64,000 bases of DNA from Colletes latitarsis (Eukaryota; Arthropoda; Insecta; Hymenoptera; Colletidae): NCBI RefSeq assembly GCF_051014445.1, contig NC_135136.1, positions 26,554,001 through 26,618,000 of the forward strand, read 5' to 3'. This document shows positions 10,653 to 24,650 of the stretch, one piece after another. Made by a program: the position numbers and the translations under genes. How positions within the stretch are numbered: the first letter of the stretch is position 1; every line of letters begins with the position of its first letter. Under the pieces are notes generated by a model that saw only the letters and a program-made list of their open reading frames with translations, ran no database searches and was not told the origin of the DNA.

Positions 10653-12060
10653 TGCGAAGAAGGCAAAATCATGAGCCAGATGCGGGCATAACCCAGACCT
10701 AACCCAGACCTAACCGGTGCTATACTCTAAAATATTGATCGAATCCAAGTTTAACGGACTGTTTCTGTGTGGTACCACATTACTGCGTGATTCAAACCCG
10801 AAAAAATCCAGGATCTGGCCAACAAGAATGCGGAAAAGGCACAATCATGAGCCAGATGCGGTCATAACCCAGACCTAACCCAGACCTAACCGGTGTTATC
10901 GACTAAAATACTGACCGAATCCAGGTTTAATTGACTGTTACTGTGTGGTACCACATTACTACGTGATACAAATCCGAAAATTACCAGGATCTGGCCAACA
11001 AGTATGCGAAGAACGCAAAATCATGAGCCAGATGCGGGCATAACACAGACCTAACCCAGACCTAATCGGTTTTATCCTCTAAAATGTGGATCGAAACCAG
11101 GTTTAATTGACTGTTACTGTGTGGTACCACATTACTACGTGATTAATACCCGAAAAAACCCAGGATCTGGCCAACAACTATGCGAAGAAGGTAAAATCAT
11201 TAGCCAGATGCGGGCATAACCCAGACCTAACCCAGACCTAACCGGTGTTACCGACTAAAATACTGACCGAATCCAGGTTTAATTGACTGTTAGTGTGTGG
11301 TACCACATTACTACGTTATTCAAACCAGAGAAAACCAAGGATCTGTCCAACAAGAGTTCGAAGAAGGCAAAATCATGGGCCAGATGCGGGCATAACCCAG
11401 ACCTAACCCAGACCTAACCAGTGTTATCCTCTAAAATATTGATCGAAACCAAGTTTAATGGACTGTTTCTGTGTGGTACCACATTACTGCGTGATTCAAA
11501 CCCAAAAAAACCTAGGATCTGGTCAACAAGAATGCGGAAAAGACGAAATCATGAGCCAGATGCGGGCATAACCCAGACCTAACCCAGACCTAACTGGTGT
11601 TACCGACTAAAATACTGACCGAATCCAGGTTTAATTGACTGTTACTGTGTGGTACCACATTACTACGTGATACAAACCCGAAAATTTCCAGGATCTGGCC
11701 AACAACTATGCGAAGAAGGCAGAATCATGAGCCAGATGCGGGCATAACCCAGACCTAACCCAGACCTAACCAGTGTTATCCTTTAAAATGTGGATCGAAA
11801 CCAGGTTTAATTGACTGTTTCATTGTGGTACCACATTACTACGTGATTCAAACCCGAAAAAACCCAGGATCTGGCCAACAAGAATGCGGAAAAGGCAAAA
11901 TCATGAGCCAGATGCGGTCATAACCCAGACCTAACCCAGACCTAACCGGTGTTACCGACTAAAATACTGACCGAATCCAGGTTTAATTGACTGCTACTGT
12001 GTGGTACCACATTACTACGTGATACAAACCCGAAAATTCCCAGGATCTGGCCAACAACTA
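10653..12060 (+). repeat. 8-monomer higher-order repeat, copy 2 (1408 bp)
   Basis: Directly follows copy 1 at a 1408-bp offset with no length change. Private differences include CAAATCCGAAAATTACC near 10970, CCCAAAAAAACC near 11500 and TGTGGATCG near 11790. The repeat stops after this copy: the next unit (near 12130) carries AAGTGTAATGG instead of AAGTTTAACGG. Confidence 0.82.
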
Positions 12061-13610
12061 TGCGAAGAAGGCAAAATCATGAGCCAGATGCGGGCATAAC
12101 CCAGACCTAACCCAGACCTAACCGGTGTTATACTCTAAAATATTGATCGAATCCAAGTGTAATGGACTGTTTCTGTGTGGTACCACATTACTGCGTGATT
12201 CAAACCCGAAAAAACCCAGGATCTGGCCAACAAGAATGCGGAAAAGGCAAAATCATGAGCCAGATTCGGTTATAACCCAGACCTAACCCAGACCTAACCG
12301 GTGTTACCGACTAAAATACTGATCGAAACCAAGTTTAATGGACTGTTCCAGTGTGGTACCATAATTACTACGTGATTCAAACGAGAAAAAACCCAGGATC
12401 TGGCCAATAAGAATGCGGAAAAGGCAATATCATGAGCCAGATGCGGGCATAACCCAGACCTAACCCAGACCTAACCAGTGTTATCCTTTAAAATGTGGAT
12501 CGAAACCAGGTTTAATTGACTGTTTCATTGTGGTACCACATTACTACGTGATTCAAACCCGAAAAAACCCAGGATCTGGCCAACAAGAATGCGGAAAAGG
12601 CAAAATCATGAGCCAGATGCGGTCATAACCCAGACCTAACCCAGACCTAACCGGTGTTACCGACTAAAATACTGACCGAATCCAGGTTTAATTGACTGCT
12701 ACTGTGTGGTACCACATTACTACGTGATACAAACCCGAAAATTCCCAGGATCTGGCCAACAACTATGCGAAGAAGGCAAAATCATGAGCCAGATGCGGGC
12801 ATAACCCAGACCTAACCCAGACCTAATCGGGTTTATCCTCTAAAATATTGACCGAATCCAGGTTTAATTGACTGTTACTGTGTGGTACCACATTACTACG
12901 TGATTCAAACCCGAAAAAACCCAGGATCTGGCCAATAAGAATGCGGAAAAGGCAATATCATGAGCCAGATGCGGGCATAACCCTGACCTAGCCCAGACCT
13001 AACCTGTTTTATCCTCTAAAATATTGATCGAAACCAAGTTTAATGGACTGTTTCTGTGTGGTACCACATTACTGCGTGATTCAAACCCGAAAAAACCCAG
13101 GATCTGACCAACAAGTATGCGAAGGAGGCAAAATCATGAGCCAGATGCGGGCATAACCCAGACCTAACCCAGACCTAACCGGTGTTACCGACTAAAATAC
13201 TGACCGAATCCAGGTTTAATCGTCTGTTACTGTGTGGTACCACATTACTACGTGATACAAACCCGAAAATTCCCAGGATCTGGCCAACAACTATGCGAAG
13301 AAGGCAAAATCATGAGCCAGATGCGGGCATAACCCAGACCTAACCCAGACCTAACCTGTGTTATACTCTAAAATATTGATCGAATCCAAGTGTAACGGAC
13401 TGTTTCTGTGTGGTACCACATTACTGCGTGATTCAAACCCGAAAAAACCCAGGATCTGGCCAACAAGAATGCGGAAAAGGCAAAATCATGAGCCAGATAC
13501 GGTTATAACCCAGACCTAACCCAGACCTAACCGGTGTTATCCTCTAAAATATTGATCGAAACCAAGTTTAATGGACTGTTCCAGTGTGGTACCATAATTA
13601 CTACGTGATT
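12061..13610 (+). repeat. Array segment between the 8-mer and 6-mer blocks
   Basis: About nine monomers, no other DNA. It contains AAGTGTAATGG, TACCATAATTA and GTTTCATTGTGG units, and the first appearance of AACCTGTGTTATACTC (13356) followed by AAGTGTAACGG. That pair is copied again at 15821 and 16174. Confidence 0.8.
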
Positions 13611-14666
13611 CAAACCAGAAAAAACCCAGGATCTGACCAACAAGTATGCGAAGAATGCAAAATCATGTGCCAGTTGCGGGCATAACACAGACCTAACCCA
13701 GACCTAATCGGTTTTATCCACTAAAATATTGATCGAAACCAAGTTTAATGGACTGTTCCAGTGTGGTACCACATTACTGCGTGATTCAAACCCGAAAAAA
13801 CCCAGGATCTGGCCAACAAGAATGCGGAAAAGGCAAAATCATGAGCCAGATGCGGTCATAACCCAGACCTAACCCAGACCTAACCGGTGTTACCGACTAA
13901 AATACTGACCGAATCCAGGTTTAATTGACTGTTACTGTGTGGTACCACATTACTACGTGATACAAACCCGAAAATTCCCAGGATCTGGCCAACAACTATG
14001 CGAAGAAGGCAAAATCATGAGCCAGATGCGGTTATAACCCAGACCTAACCCAGACCTAACCGGTGTTATACTCTAAAATATTGATCGAAACCAAGTTTAA
14101 TGGACTGCTTCTGTGTAGTACCACATTACTGCGTGATTCAAACCCGAAAAAACCCAGGATCTGGTCAACAAGTATGCGAAGAATGCAAAATCATGAGCCA
14201 GATGCGGGCATTACCCAGACCTAACTCAGACCTAACCGGTTTTATCTTCTAAAATGTGGATCGAAACCAGGTTTAATTGACTGTTACTGTATGGTACCAC
14301 ATTACTACGTGATTAATACCCGAAAAAACCCAGGATCTGGCCAACAAGTATGCGAAGAATGCAAAATCATGAGCCAGATGCGGGCATAACCCAGACCTAA
14401 CTCAGACCTAACCGGTTTTATCTTCTAAAATGTGGATCGAAACCAGGTTTAATTGACTGTTTCATTGTGGTACCACATTACTACGTGATTCAAACCCGAA
14501 AAACCCCAGGATCTGGCCAACAAGAATGCGGAAAAGGCAAAATCATGAGCCAGATGCGGTCATAACCCAGACCTAACCCAGACCTAACCTGTGTTACCGA
14601 CTAAAATACTGACCGAATCCAGGTTTAATCGTCTGTTACTGTGTGGTACCACATTACTACGTGATA
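13611..14666 (+). repeat. 6-monomer higher-order repeat, copy 1 (1056 bp)
   Basis: Exactly 6 x 176 bp. The rare ATGTGCCAGTTGCGG and TTTATCCACTAAAAT marks occur here (near 13660-13725) and again 1056 bp later. AGGTTTAATCGTCTG at 14621 reappears at 15677. The copy ends in a chimeric monomer at the junction near 14,667. Confidence 0.85.
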
Positions 14667-15722
14667 CAAACCAGAAAAAACCCAGGATCTGACCAACAAG
14701 TATGCGAAGAATGCAAAATCATGTGCCAGTTGCGGGCATAACACAGACCTAACCCAGACCTAATCGGTTTTATCCACTAAAATATTGATCGAAACCAAGT
14801 TTAATGGACTGTTCCAGTGTGGTACCACATTACTGCGTGATTCAAACCCGAAAAAACCCAGGATCTGGCCAACAAGAATGCGGAAAAGGCAAAATCATGA
14901 GCCAGATGCGGTCATAACCCAGACCTAACCCAGACCTAACCGGTGTTACCGACTAAAATACTGACCGAATCCAGGTTTGATTGACTGTTACTGTGTGGTA
15001 CCACATTACTACGTGATACAAACCCGAAAATTCCCAGGATCTGGCCAACAACTATGCGAAGAAGGCAAAATCATGAGCCAGATGCGGTTATAACCCAGAC
15101 CTAACCCAGACCTAACCGGTGTTATACTCTAAAATATTGATCGAAACCAAGTTTAATGGACTGCTTCTGTGTAGTACCACATTACTGCGTGATTCAAACC
15201 CGAAAAAACCCAGGATCTGGTCAACAAGTATGCGAAGAATGCAAAATCATGAGCCAGATGCGGGCATTACCCAGACCTAACTCAGACCTAACCGGTTTTA
15301 TCTTCTAAAATGTGGATCGAAACCAGGTTTAATTGACTGTTACTGTATGGTACCACATTACTACGTGATTAATACCCGAAAAAACCCAGGATCTGGCCAA
15401 CAAGTATGCGAAGAATGCAAAATCATGAGCCAGATGCGGGCATAACCCAGACCTAACTCAGACCTAACCGGTTTTATCTTCTAAAATGTGGATCGAAACC
15501 AGGTTTAATTGACTGTTTCATTGTGGTACCACATTACTACGTGATTCAAACCCGAAAAACCCCAGGATCTGGCCAACAAGAATGCGGAAAAAGCAAAATC
15601 ATGAGCCAGATGCGGTCATAACCCAGACCTAACCCAGACCTAACCGGTGTTACCGACTAAAATACTGACCGAATCCAGGTTTAATCGTCTGTTACTGTGT
15701 GGTACCACATTACTACGTGATA
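14667..15722 (+). repeat. 6-monomer higher-order repeat, copy 2 (1056 bp)
   Basis: Starts inside a monomer. CAAACCAGAAAAAACCC at 14667 continues as the unit at 13611 does, while the bases just upstream (ACGTGATA) match the unit ending at 15722. Few substitutions separate the copies, for example AGGTTTGATTGAC near 14973 against AGGTTTAATTGAC in copy 1, and AAAAAGCAAAATC near 15590. Confidence 0.85.
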
Positions 15723-17754
15723 CAAACCCGAAAATTCCCAGGATCTGGCCAACAACTATGCGAAGAAGGCAAAATCATGAGCCAGATGCGGGCATAACCC
15801 AGACCTAACCCAGACCTAACCTGTGTTATACTCTAAAATATTGATCGAATCCAAGTGTAACGGACTGTTTCTGTGTGGTACCACATTACTGCGTGATTCA
15901 AACCCGAAAAAACCCAGGATCTGGCCAACAAGAATGCGGAAAAGGCAAAATCATGAGCCAGATACGGTTATAACCCAGACCTAACCCAGACCTAACCGGT
16001 GTTATCCTCTAAAATATTGATCGAAACCAAGTTTAATGGACTGTTCCAGTGTGGTACCATAATTACTACGTGATTCAAACCAGAAAAAACCCAGGATCTG
16101 GCCAATAAGAATGCGGAAAAGGCAAAATCATGAGCCAGATGCGGGCATAACCCAGACCTAACCCAGACCTAACCTGTGTTATACTCTAAAATATTGATCG
16201 AATCCAAGTGTAACGGACTGTTTCTGTGTGGTACCACATTACTGCGTGATTCAAACCCGAAAAAACCCAGGATCTGGCCAACAAGAATGCGGAAAAGGCA
16301 AAATCATGAGCCAGATACGGTTATAACCCAGACCTAACCCAGACCTAACCGGTGTTATCCTCTAAAATATTGATCGAAACCAAGTTTAATGGACTGTTCC
16401 AGTGTGGTACCATAATTACTACGTGATTCAAACCAGAAAAAACCCAGGATCTGACCAACAAGTATGCGAAGAATGCAAAATCATGTGCCAGTTGCGGGCA
16501 TAACACAGACCTAACCCAGACCTAATAGGTTTTATCCTCTAAAATATTGATCGAAACCAAGTTTAATGGACTGTTCCAGTGTGGTACCACATTACTGCGT
16601 GATTCAAACCCGAAAAAACCCAGGATCTGGCCAACAAGAATGCGGAAAAGGCAAAATCATGAGCCAGATGCGGTCATAACCCAGACCTAACCCAGACCTA
16701 ACCGGTGTTACCGACTAAAATACTGACCGAATCCAGGTTTAATTGACTGTTACTGTGTGGTACCACATTACTACGTGATACAAACCCGAAAATTCCCAGG
16801 ATCTGGCCAACAACTATGCGAAGAAGGCAAAATCATGAGCCAGATGCGGGCATAACCCAGACCTAACCCAGACCTAACCGGTTTTATCCTCTAAAATATT
16901 GATCGAAACCAAGTTTAATGGACTGCTTCTGTGTAGTACCACATTACGGCGTGATTCAAACCCGAAAAAACCCAGGATCTGGTCAACAAGAATGCGGGAA
17001 AGGCGAAATCATGAGCCAGATGCGGGCATAACCCAGACCTAACCCAGACCTAACCGGTTTTATCCTCTAAAATATTGATCGAAACCAAGTTTAATGGACT
17101 GCTTCTGTGTAGTACCACATTACTGCGTGATTCAAACCCGAAAAAACCCAGGATCTGGTCAACAAGTATGCGAAGAATGCAAAATCATGAGCCAGATGCG
17201 GGCATTACCCAGACCTAACTCAGACCTAACCGGTTTTATCTTCTAAAATGTGGATCGAAACCAGGTTTAATTGACTGTTACTGTATGGTACCACATTACT
17301 ACGTGATTAATACCCGAAAAAACCTAGGATCTGGCCAACAAGTATGCGAAGAATGCAAAATCATGAGTCAGATGCGGGCATTACCCAGACCTAACTCAGA
17401 CCTAACCGGTTTTATCTTCTAAAATGTGGATCGAAACCAGGTTTAATTGACTGTTTCATTGTGGTACCACATTACTACGTGATTCAAACCCGAAAAACCC
17501 CAGGATCTGGCCAACAAGAATGCGGAAAAGGCAAAATCATGAGCCAGATGCGGTCATAACCCAGACCTAACCCAGACCTAACCGGTGTTACCGACTAAAA
17601 TACTGACCGGATCCAGGTTTAATTGACTGTTACTGTGTGGTACCACATTACTACGTGATACAAACCCGAAAATTCCTAGGATCTGGCCAACAACTATGCG
17701 AAGAAGGCAAAATCATGAGCCAGATGCGGGCATAACCCAGACATAACCCAGACC
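15723..17754 (+). repeat. Array segment with re-copied AACCTGTG dimer
   Basis: About 11.5 monomers. CTGTGTTATA occurs at 15821 and 16174 (353 bp, two units of which one is 177 bp), both followed by an AAGTGTAACGG unit and a TACCATAATTA unit. The first continues with CCAATAAGAATGCGG and the second with ACCAACAAGTATGCG, so a two-unit block was duplicated with a switch. A GTTTTATCTTC / GTATGGTACC group near 17220-17430 repeats units of the 6-mer block. Confidence 0.75.
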
Positions 17755-19434
17755 TAACCGGTGTTATCCTCTAAAATATTGATCGAAACCAAGTTTAATG
17801 GACTGTTCCAGTGTGGTACCATAATTACTACGTGATTCAAACCAGAAAAAACCCAGGATCTGACCAACAAGTATGCGAAGAATGCAAAGTCATGAGCCAG
17901 TTGCGGGCATAACACAGACCTAACCCAGACCTAATCGGTTTTATCCTCTAAAATATTGATCGAAACCAAGTTTAATGGACTGTTCCAGTGTGGTACCACA
18001 TTACTACGTGATTGAAACCAGAAAAAACCAAGGATCCGGCCAACAAGAATGCGGAAAAGGCAAAATCATGAGTCAGATGCGGGCATAACCCAGTCCTAAC
18101 CCAGACCTAACCGGTGTTCCCGACTAAAATACTGACCGAATCCTGGTTTAATTGACTGTTACTGTGTGGTACCACATTACTACGTGATTCAAACCCGAAA
18201 AAACCCAGGATCTGGCCAATAAGAATGCGGAAAAGGCAAAATCATGAGCCAGATGCGGGCATAACCCAGACCTAACCCAGACCTAACCGGTTTTATCCTC
18301 TAAAATATTGATCGAAACCAAGTTTAATGGACTGCTTCTGTGTAGTACCACATTACTGCGTGATTCAAACCCGAAAAAACCCAGGATCTGGTCAACAAGA
18401 ATGCGGGAAAGGCGAAATCATGAGCCAGATGCGGGCATAACCCAGACCTAACCCAGACCTAACCGGTCTTATCCTCTAAAATATTGATCGAAACCAAGTT
18501 TAATGGACTGCTTCTGTGTAGTACCTCATTACTGCGTGATTCAAACCCGAAAAAACCCAGGATCTGGTCAACAAGAATGCGAAGAATGCAAAATCATGAG
18601 CCAGATGCGGGCATTACCCAGACCTAACTCAGACCTAACCGGTTTTATCTTCTAAAATGTGGATCGAAACCAGGTTTAATTGACTGTTACTGTATGGTAC
18701 CACATTACTACGTGATTAATACCCGAAAAAACCCAGGATCTGGCCAACAACTATGCGAAGAAGGTAAAATCATTAGCCAGATGCGGGCATAACCCAGACC
18801 TAACCCAGACCTAGCCCGTGTTACCGACTAAAATACAGACCGAAACCAGGTTTAATTGACTGTTTCAGTGTGGTACCACATTAGTACGTGATTCAAACCA
18901 GGGAAATCCAAGGATCTGGCCAACAAGAATGCGAGGAAGGCAAAATCATGAGCCTGATGTGGGCATAACCCAGACCTAACCCAGACCTAACCGGTTTTAT
19001 CCTCTAAAATGTGGATCGAAACCAGGTTTAATTGACTGTTACTGTGTGGTACCACATTACTACGTGATTAATACCCGAAAAAACCCAGGATCTGGCCAAC
19101 AACTATGCGAAGAAGGTAAAATCATTAGCCAGATGCGGGCATAACCCAGACCTAACCCAGACCTAACCGGTGTTACCGACTAAAATACTGACCGAATCCA
19201 GGTTTAATTGACTGTTAGTGTGTGGTACCACATTACTACGTTATTCAAACCAGAGAAAACCAAGGATCTGTCCAACAAGTGTTCGAAGAAGGCAAAATCA
19301 TGGGCCAGATGCGGGCATAACCCAGACCTAACCCAGACCTAACCAGTGTTATCCTCTAAAATATTGATCGAAACCAAGTTTAATGGACTGTTTCTGTGTG
19401 GTACCACATTACTGCGTGATTCAAACCCGAAAAA
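17755..19434 (+). repeat. Dispersed block, copy 2 (~1.7 kb, partner at 6.48-8.16 kb)
   Basis: Matches 6480-8160 at an offset of about 11,274-11,275 bp with the same class order. Private changes include CCCAGTCCTAACC near 18090 and CAGTGTTCCCG in place of GTTCCCA at the GAATCCTGG unit. One internal unit (CCAATAAGAATGCGG, near 18215) differs from copy 1, consistent with later exchange. Confidence 0.75.
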
Positions 19435-19638
19435 ACCTAGGATCTGGTCAACAAGAATGCGGAAAAGACGAAATCATGAGCCAGATGCGGGCATAACCCA
19501 GACCTAACCCAGACCTAACTGGTGTTACCGACTAAAATACTGACCGAATCCAGGTTTAATTGACTGTTACTGTGTGGTACCACATTACTACGTGATACAA
19601 ACCCTAAAAAACCCAGGATCTGGCCAACAAGTATGCGA
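19287..19638 (+). repeat. Tandem dimer duplication, copy 1 (352 bp)
   Basis: Two units starting at AAGGCAAAATCATGGGCC are repeated at a 352-bp offset: GGCAAAATCA at 19291 and 19643, AACCAGTGTT at 19341 and 19693. ATCATGGGCC normally follows GTGTTCGAAG, as it does here. Confidence 0.8.
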
Positions 19639-19990
19639 AGAAGGCAAAATCATGGGCCAGATGCGGGCATAACCCAGACCTAACCCAGACCTAACCAGTG
19701 TTATCCTCTAAAATATTGATCGAAACCAAGTTTAATGGACTGTTTCTGTGTGGTACCACATTACTGCGTGATTCAAACCCGAAAAAACCTAGGATCTGGT
19801 CAACAAGAATGCGGAAAAGACGAAATCATGAGCCAGATGCGGGCATAACCCAGACCTAACCCAGACCTAACTGGTGTTACCGACTAAAATACTGACCGAA
19901 TCCAGGTTTAATTGACTGTTACTGTGTGGTACCACATTACTACGTGATACAAACCCTAAAAAACCCAGGATCTGGCCAACAAGTATGCGA
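19639..19990 (+). repeat. Tandem dimer duplication, copy 2 (352 bp)
   Basis: Here ATCATGGGCC follows CAAGTATGCGAAG, an unusual left partner. The monomer crossing 19639 is therefore a chimera made by an in-register exchange. The following CCTAAAAAACCCAGG unit marks the right edge. Confidence 0.8.
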
Positions 19991-20770
19991 AGAAGGCAAA
20001 ATCATGAGCCAGATGCGGGCATAACCCAGACCTAACCTCGACCTAACCGGTCTTATCCTCTAAAATATTGATCGAAACCAAGTATAATGGACTGTTTCAG
20101 TGTGGTACCGTAATTACTACGTGATTCAAACCCGAAAAAACCTAGGATCTGGTCAACAAGAATGCGGAAAAGACGAAATCATGAGCCAGATGTGGGCATA
20201 ACCCAGACCTAACCCAGACCTAACTGGTGTTACCGACTAAAATACTGACCGAATCCAGGTTTAATTGACTGTTACTGTGTGGTACCACATTACTACGTGA
20301 TACAAACACGAAAATTTCCAGGATCTGGCCAACAACTATGCGAAGAAGGCAAAATCAGGAGCCAGATGCGGGCATAACCCAGACCTAACCGAGACCTAAC
20401 CAGTGTTATCCTTTAAAATGTGGATCGAAACCAGGTTTAATTGACTGTTTCAGTGTGGTACCACATTACTGTGTGATTCAAACCCGAAAAAACCCAGGAT
20501 CTGGCCAACAAGAATGCGGAAAAGGCAAAATCATGAGCCAGATGCGGTCATAACCCAGACCTAACCCAGACCTAACCGGTGTTACCGACTAAAATACTGA
20601 CCGAATCCAGGTTTAATTGACTGCTACTGTGTGGTACCACATTACTACGTGATACAAACCCGAAAATTCCCAAGATCTGGCCAACAACTATGCGAAGAAG
20701 GCAAAATCATGAGCCAGATGCGGGCATAACCCAGACCTAACCCAGACCTAACCGGTGTTACCGACTAAAA

Positions 20771-22300
20771 TACTGATCGGAGCCAAGTTTAATGGACTGT
20801 TCCAGTGTGGTACCATAATTACTACGTGATTCAAACCAGAAAAAACCCAGGATCTTACCAACAAGTATGCGAAGAATGCAAAATCATGAGCCAGTTGCGG
20901 GCATAACTCAGACCTAACCCAGACCTAATCGGGTTTATCCTCTAAAATATTGACCGAATCCAGGTTTAATTGACTGTTACTGTGTGGTACCACATTACTA
21001 CGTGATTCAAACCCGAAAAAACCCAGGATCTGGCCAATAAGAATGCGGAAAAGGCAAAATCATGAGCCAGATGCGGGCATAACCCAGACCTAGCCCAGAC
21101 CTAACCTGTTTTATCCTCTAAAATATTGATCGAAACCAAGTTTAATGGACTGTTTCTGTGTGGTACCACATTACTGCGTGATTCAAACCCGAAAAAACCC
21201 AGGATCTGGTCAACAAGAATGCGGGAAAGGCGAAATCATGAGCCAGATGCGGGCATAACCCAGACCTAACCCAGACCTAACTGGTGTTACCGACTAAAAT
21301 ACTGACCGAATCCAGGTTTAATTGACTGTTACTGTGTGTTACCACATTACTACGTGATACAAACCCTAAAAAACCCAGGATCTGGCCAACAAGTATGCGA
21401 AGAAGGCAAAATCATGAGCCAGATGCGGGCATAACCCAGACCTAACCCCGACCTAACCGGTCTTATCCTCTAAAATATTGATCGAAACCAAGTATAATGG
21501 ACTGTTTCAGTGTGGTACCGTAATTACTACGTGATTCAAACCCGAAAAAACCCAGGATCTGGCCAATAAGAATGCGGAAAAGGCAAAATCATGAGCCAGA
21601 TGCGGGCATAACACAGACCTAACCCAGACCTAACTGCTGTTATCCTCTAAAATATTGATCGAAACCAAGTTTAATGGACTGTTCCAGAGTGGTACCATAA
21701 TTACTACGTGATTCAAACCCGAAAAAACCCAGGATCTGACCAACAAGTATGCGAAGAATGCAAAATCATGAGCCAGTTGCGGGCATAACCCAGACCTAAC
21801 CCAGACCTAATCGGTTTTATCCTCTAAAATTTTGATCGAAACCAAGTTTAATGTAACTGTTCCAGTATGGCTCCACATTACTACGTGATTCTAACCAGAG
21901 AGAACCAAGGATCTGGCCAACAAGAATGCGAAGAAGGCACAATCATGAGCCAGATGCGGGCATTACCCAGACCTAACCCCGACCTAACCGGTCTTATCCT
22001 CTAAAATATTGATCGAAACCAAGTATAATGGACTGTTTCAGTGTGGTACCGTAATTACTACGTGATTCAAACCCGAAAAAACCCAGGATCTGACCAACAA
22101 GTATGCGAAGAAGGCAAAATCATGAGCCAGATGCGGGCATAACCCAGACCTAACCCAGACCTAATCGGTTTCATCCTCTAAAATATTGATCGAAACCAGG
22201 TTTAATTGTCTGTTTCAGTGTGGTACCACATTACTACGTGATTCAAACCCTAAAAAAACTCAGGATCCGGCCAACAAGTATGCGAAGAAGGCAAAATCAT
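20771..22300 (+). repeat. Block copy 1 (~1.5 kb, partner at 24.65-25.85 kb)
   Basis: Begins with the rare GATCGGAGCCAAG (shared only with 24,655) and includes TAACCTGTTTTATCC, AAGTATAATGG, GTTCCAGAGTGG and the GTATGGCTCCAC units. The partner is offset 3878 bp at its left end and 3525 bp at its right end, because two monomers present here are missing there. Confidence 0.75.
21836..22012 (+). repeat. Divergent monomer with GTATGGCTCCAC (copy 3 of 4)
   Basis: 177 bp, preceded by CTAAAATTTTGATCG, a private change shared only with copy 4 at 25361. It has the same lost palindrome as the other copies, and GATTCTAACCAG as in copies 1 and 4. It lies inside the 20.8-22.3 kb block. Confidence 0.8.
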
Positions 22301-24650
22301 GAGCCAGATGCGGGCATAACCCAGACCGAACCCAGACCTAACCGATGTTGCCGACTAAAATACTGACCGAATCCAGGTTTCATTGACTGTTACTGTGTGG
22401 TACCACATTACTACGTGATACAAACCCGAAAATTCCCAGGATCTGGCCAACAACTATGCGAAGAAGGCAAAATCATGAGCCAGATGCGTGCATAACCCAG
22501 ACCTAACCGAGACCAAACCGGTGTTACCGACTAAAATACTGACCGAATCCAGGTTTAATTGACTGTTACTGTGTGGTACCACATTACTACGTGATACAAA
22601 CCCGAAAATTACCAGGATCTGGCCAACAAGTATGCGAAGAACGCAAAATCATGAGCCAGATGCGGGCATAACGCAGACCTAACCCAGACCTAATCGGTTT
22701 TATCCTCTAAAATGTGGATCGAAACCAGGTTTAATTGACTGTTACTGTGTGGTACCACATTACTACGTGATTAATACCCGAAAAAACCCAGGATCTGGCC
22801 AACAACTATGCAAAGAAGGTAAAATCATTAGCCAGATGCGGGCATAACCCAGACCTAACCCAGACCTAATCGGTGTTACCGACTAAAATACTGACCGAAT
22901 CCAGGTTTAATTGACTGTTAGTGTGTGGTACCACATTACTACGTTATTCAAACCAGAGAAAACCAAGGATCTGTCCAACAAGAGTTCGAAGAAGGCAAAA
23001 TCATGGGCCAGATGCGGGCATAACCCAGACCTAACCCAGACCTAACCAGTGTTATCCTCTAAAATATTGATCGAAACCAAGTTTAATGGACTGTTTCTGT
23101 GTGGTACCACATTACTGCGTGATTCAAACCCGAAAAAACCTAGGATCTGGTCAACAAGAATGCGGAAAAGACGAAATCATGAGCCAGATGCGGGCATAAC
23201 CCAGACCTAACCCAGACCTAACTGGTGTTACCGACTAAAATACTGACCGAATCCAGGTTTAATTGACTGTTACTGTGTGGTACCACATTACTACGTGATA
23301 CAAACCCGAAAATTTCCAGGATCTGGCCAACAACTATGCGAAGAAGGCAAAATCATGAGCCAGATGCGGGCATAACCCAGACCTAACCCAGACCTAACCA
23401 GTCTTATCCTTTAAAATGTGGATCGAAACCAGGTTTATTTGACTGTTTCATTGTGGTACCACATTACTACGTGATTCAAACCCGAAAAAACCCAGGATCT
23501 GGCCAACAAGAATGCGGAAAAGGCAAAATCATGAGCCAGATGCGGGCATAACCCAGACCTAACCCAGACCTAACCGGTGTTATACTCTAAAATATTGATC
23601 GAATCCAAGTGTAATGGACTGTTTCTGTGTGGTACCACATTACTGCGTGATTCAAACCCGAAAAAACCCAGGATCTGGCCAACAAGAATGCGGAAAAGGC
23701 AAAATCATGAGCCAGATGCGGTCATAACCCAGACCTAGCCCAGACCTAACCTGTTTTATCCTCTAAAATATTGATCGAAACCAAGTTTAATGGACTGTTT
23801 CTGTGTGGTACCACATTACTACGTGATTCAAACCCTACAAAACCCAGGATCTGACCAACAAGTATGCGAAGAAGGCAAAATCATGAGCCAGATGCGGGCA
23901 TAACCCAGACCTAACCCAGACCTAACCGGTGTTACCGACTAAAATACTGACCGAATCCAGGTTTAATCGTCTGTTACTGTGTGGTACCACATTACTACGT
24001 GATACAAACCCGAAAATTCCCAGGATCTGGCCAACAACTATGCGAAGAAGGCAAAATCATGAGCCAGATGCGGGCATAACCCAGACCTAACCCAGACCTA
24101 ACCGGTGTTATACTCTAAAATATTGATCGAAACCAGGTTTAATTGACTGTTTCAGTGTGGTACCACATTACTGTGTGATTCAAACCCGAAAAAACCCAGG
24201 ATCTGGCCAACAAGAATGCGGAAAAGGCAAAATCATGAGCCAGATGCGGTCATAACCCAGACCTAACCCAGACCTGACCGGTGTTACCGACTAAAATACT
24301 GACCGAATCCAGGTTTAATTGACTGCTACTGTGTGGTACCACATTACTACGTGATACAAACCCGAAAATTCCCAGGATCTGGCCAACAACTATGCGAAGA
24401 AGGCAAAATCATGAGCCAGATGCGGGCATAACCCAGACCTAACCCAGACCTAACCTGTTTTATCCTCTAAAATATTGATCGAATCCAAGTGTAATGGACT
24501 GTTTCTGTGTGGTACCACATTACTGCGTGATTCAAACCCGAAAAAACCCAGGATCTGGCCAACAAGAATGCGGAAAAGGCAAAATCATGAGCCAGATTCG
24601 GTTATAACCCAGACCTAACCCAGACCTAACCGGTGTTACCGACTAAACTA
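22301..24650 (+). repeat. Array segment between the two 20-26 kb blocks
   Basis: About 13 monomers. It includes GACCGAACCCAGACC / GATGTTGCCGAC (as at 2590, 5230 and 27085) and a GTTAGTGTGTGG / CAAGAGTTCG unit as in the 8-mer block. Nothing but satellite is seen. Confidence 0.75.
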
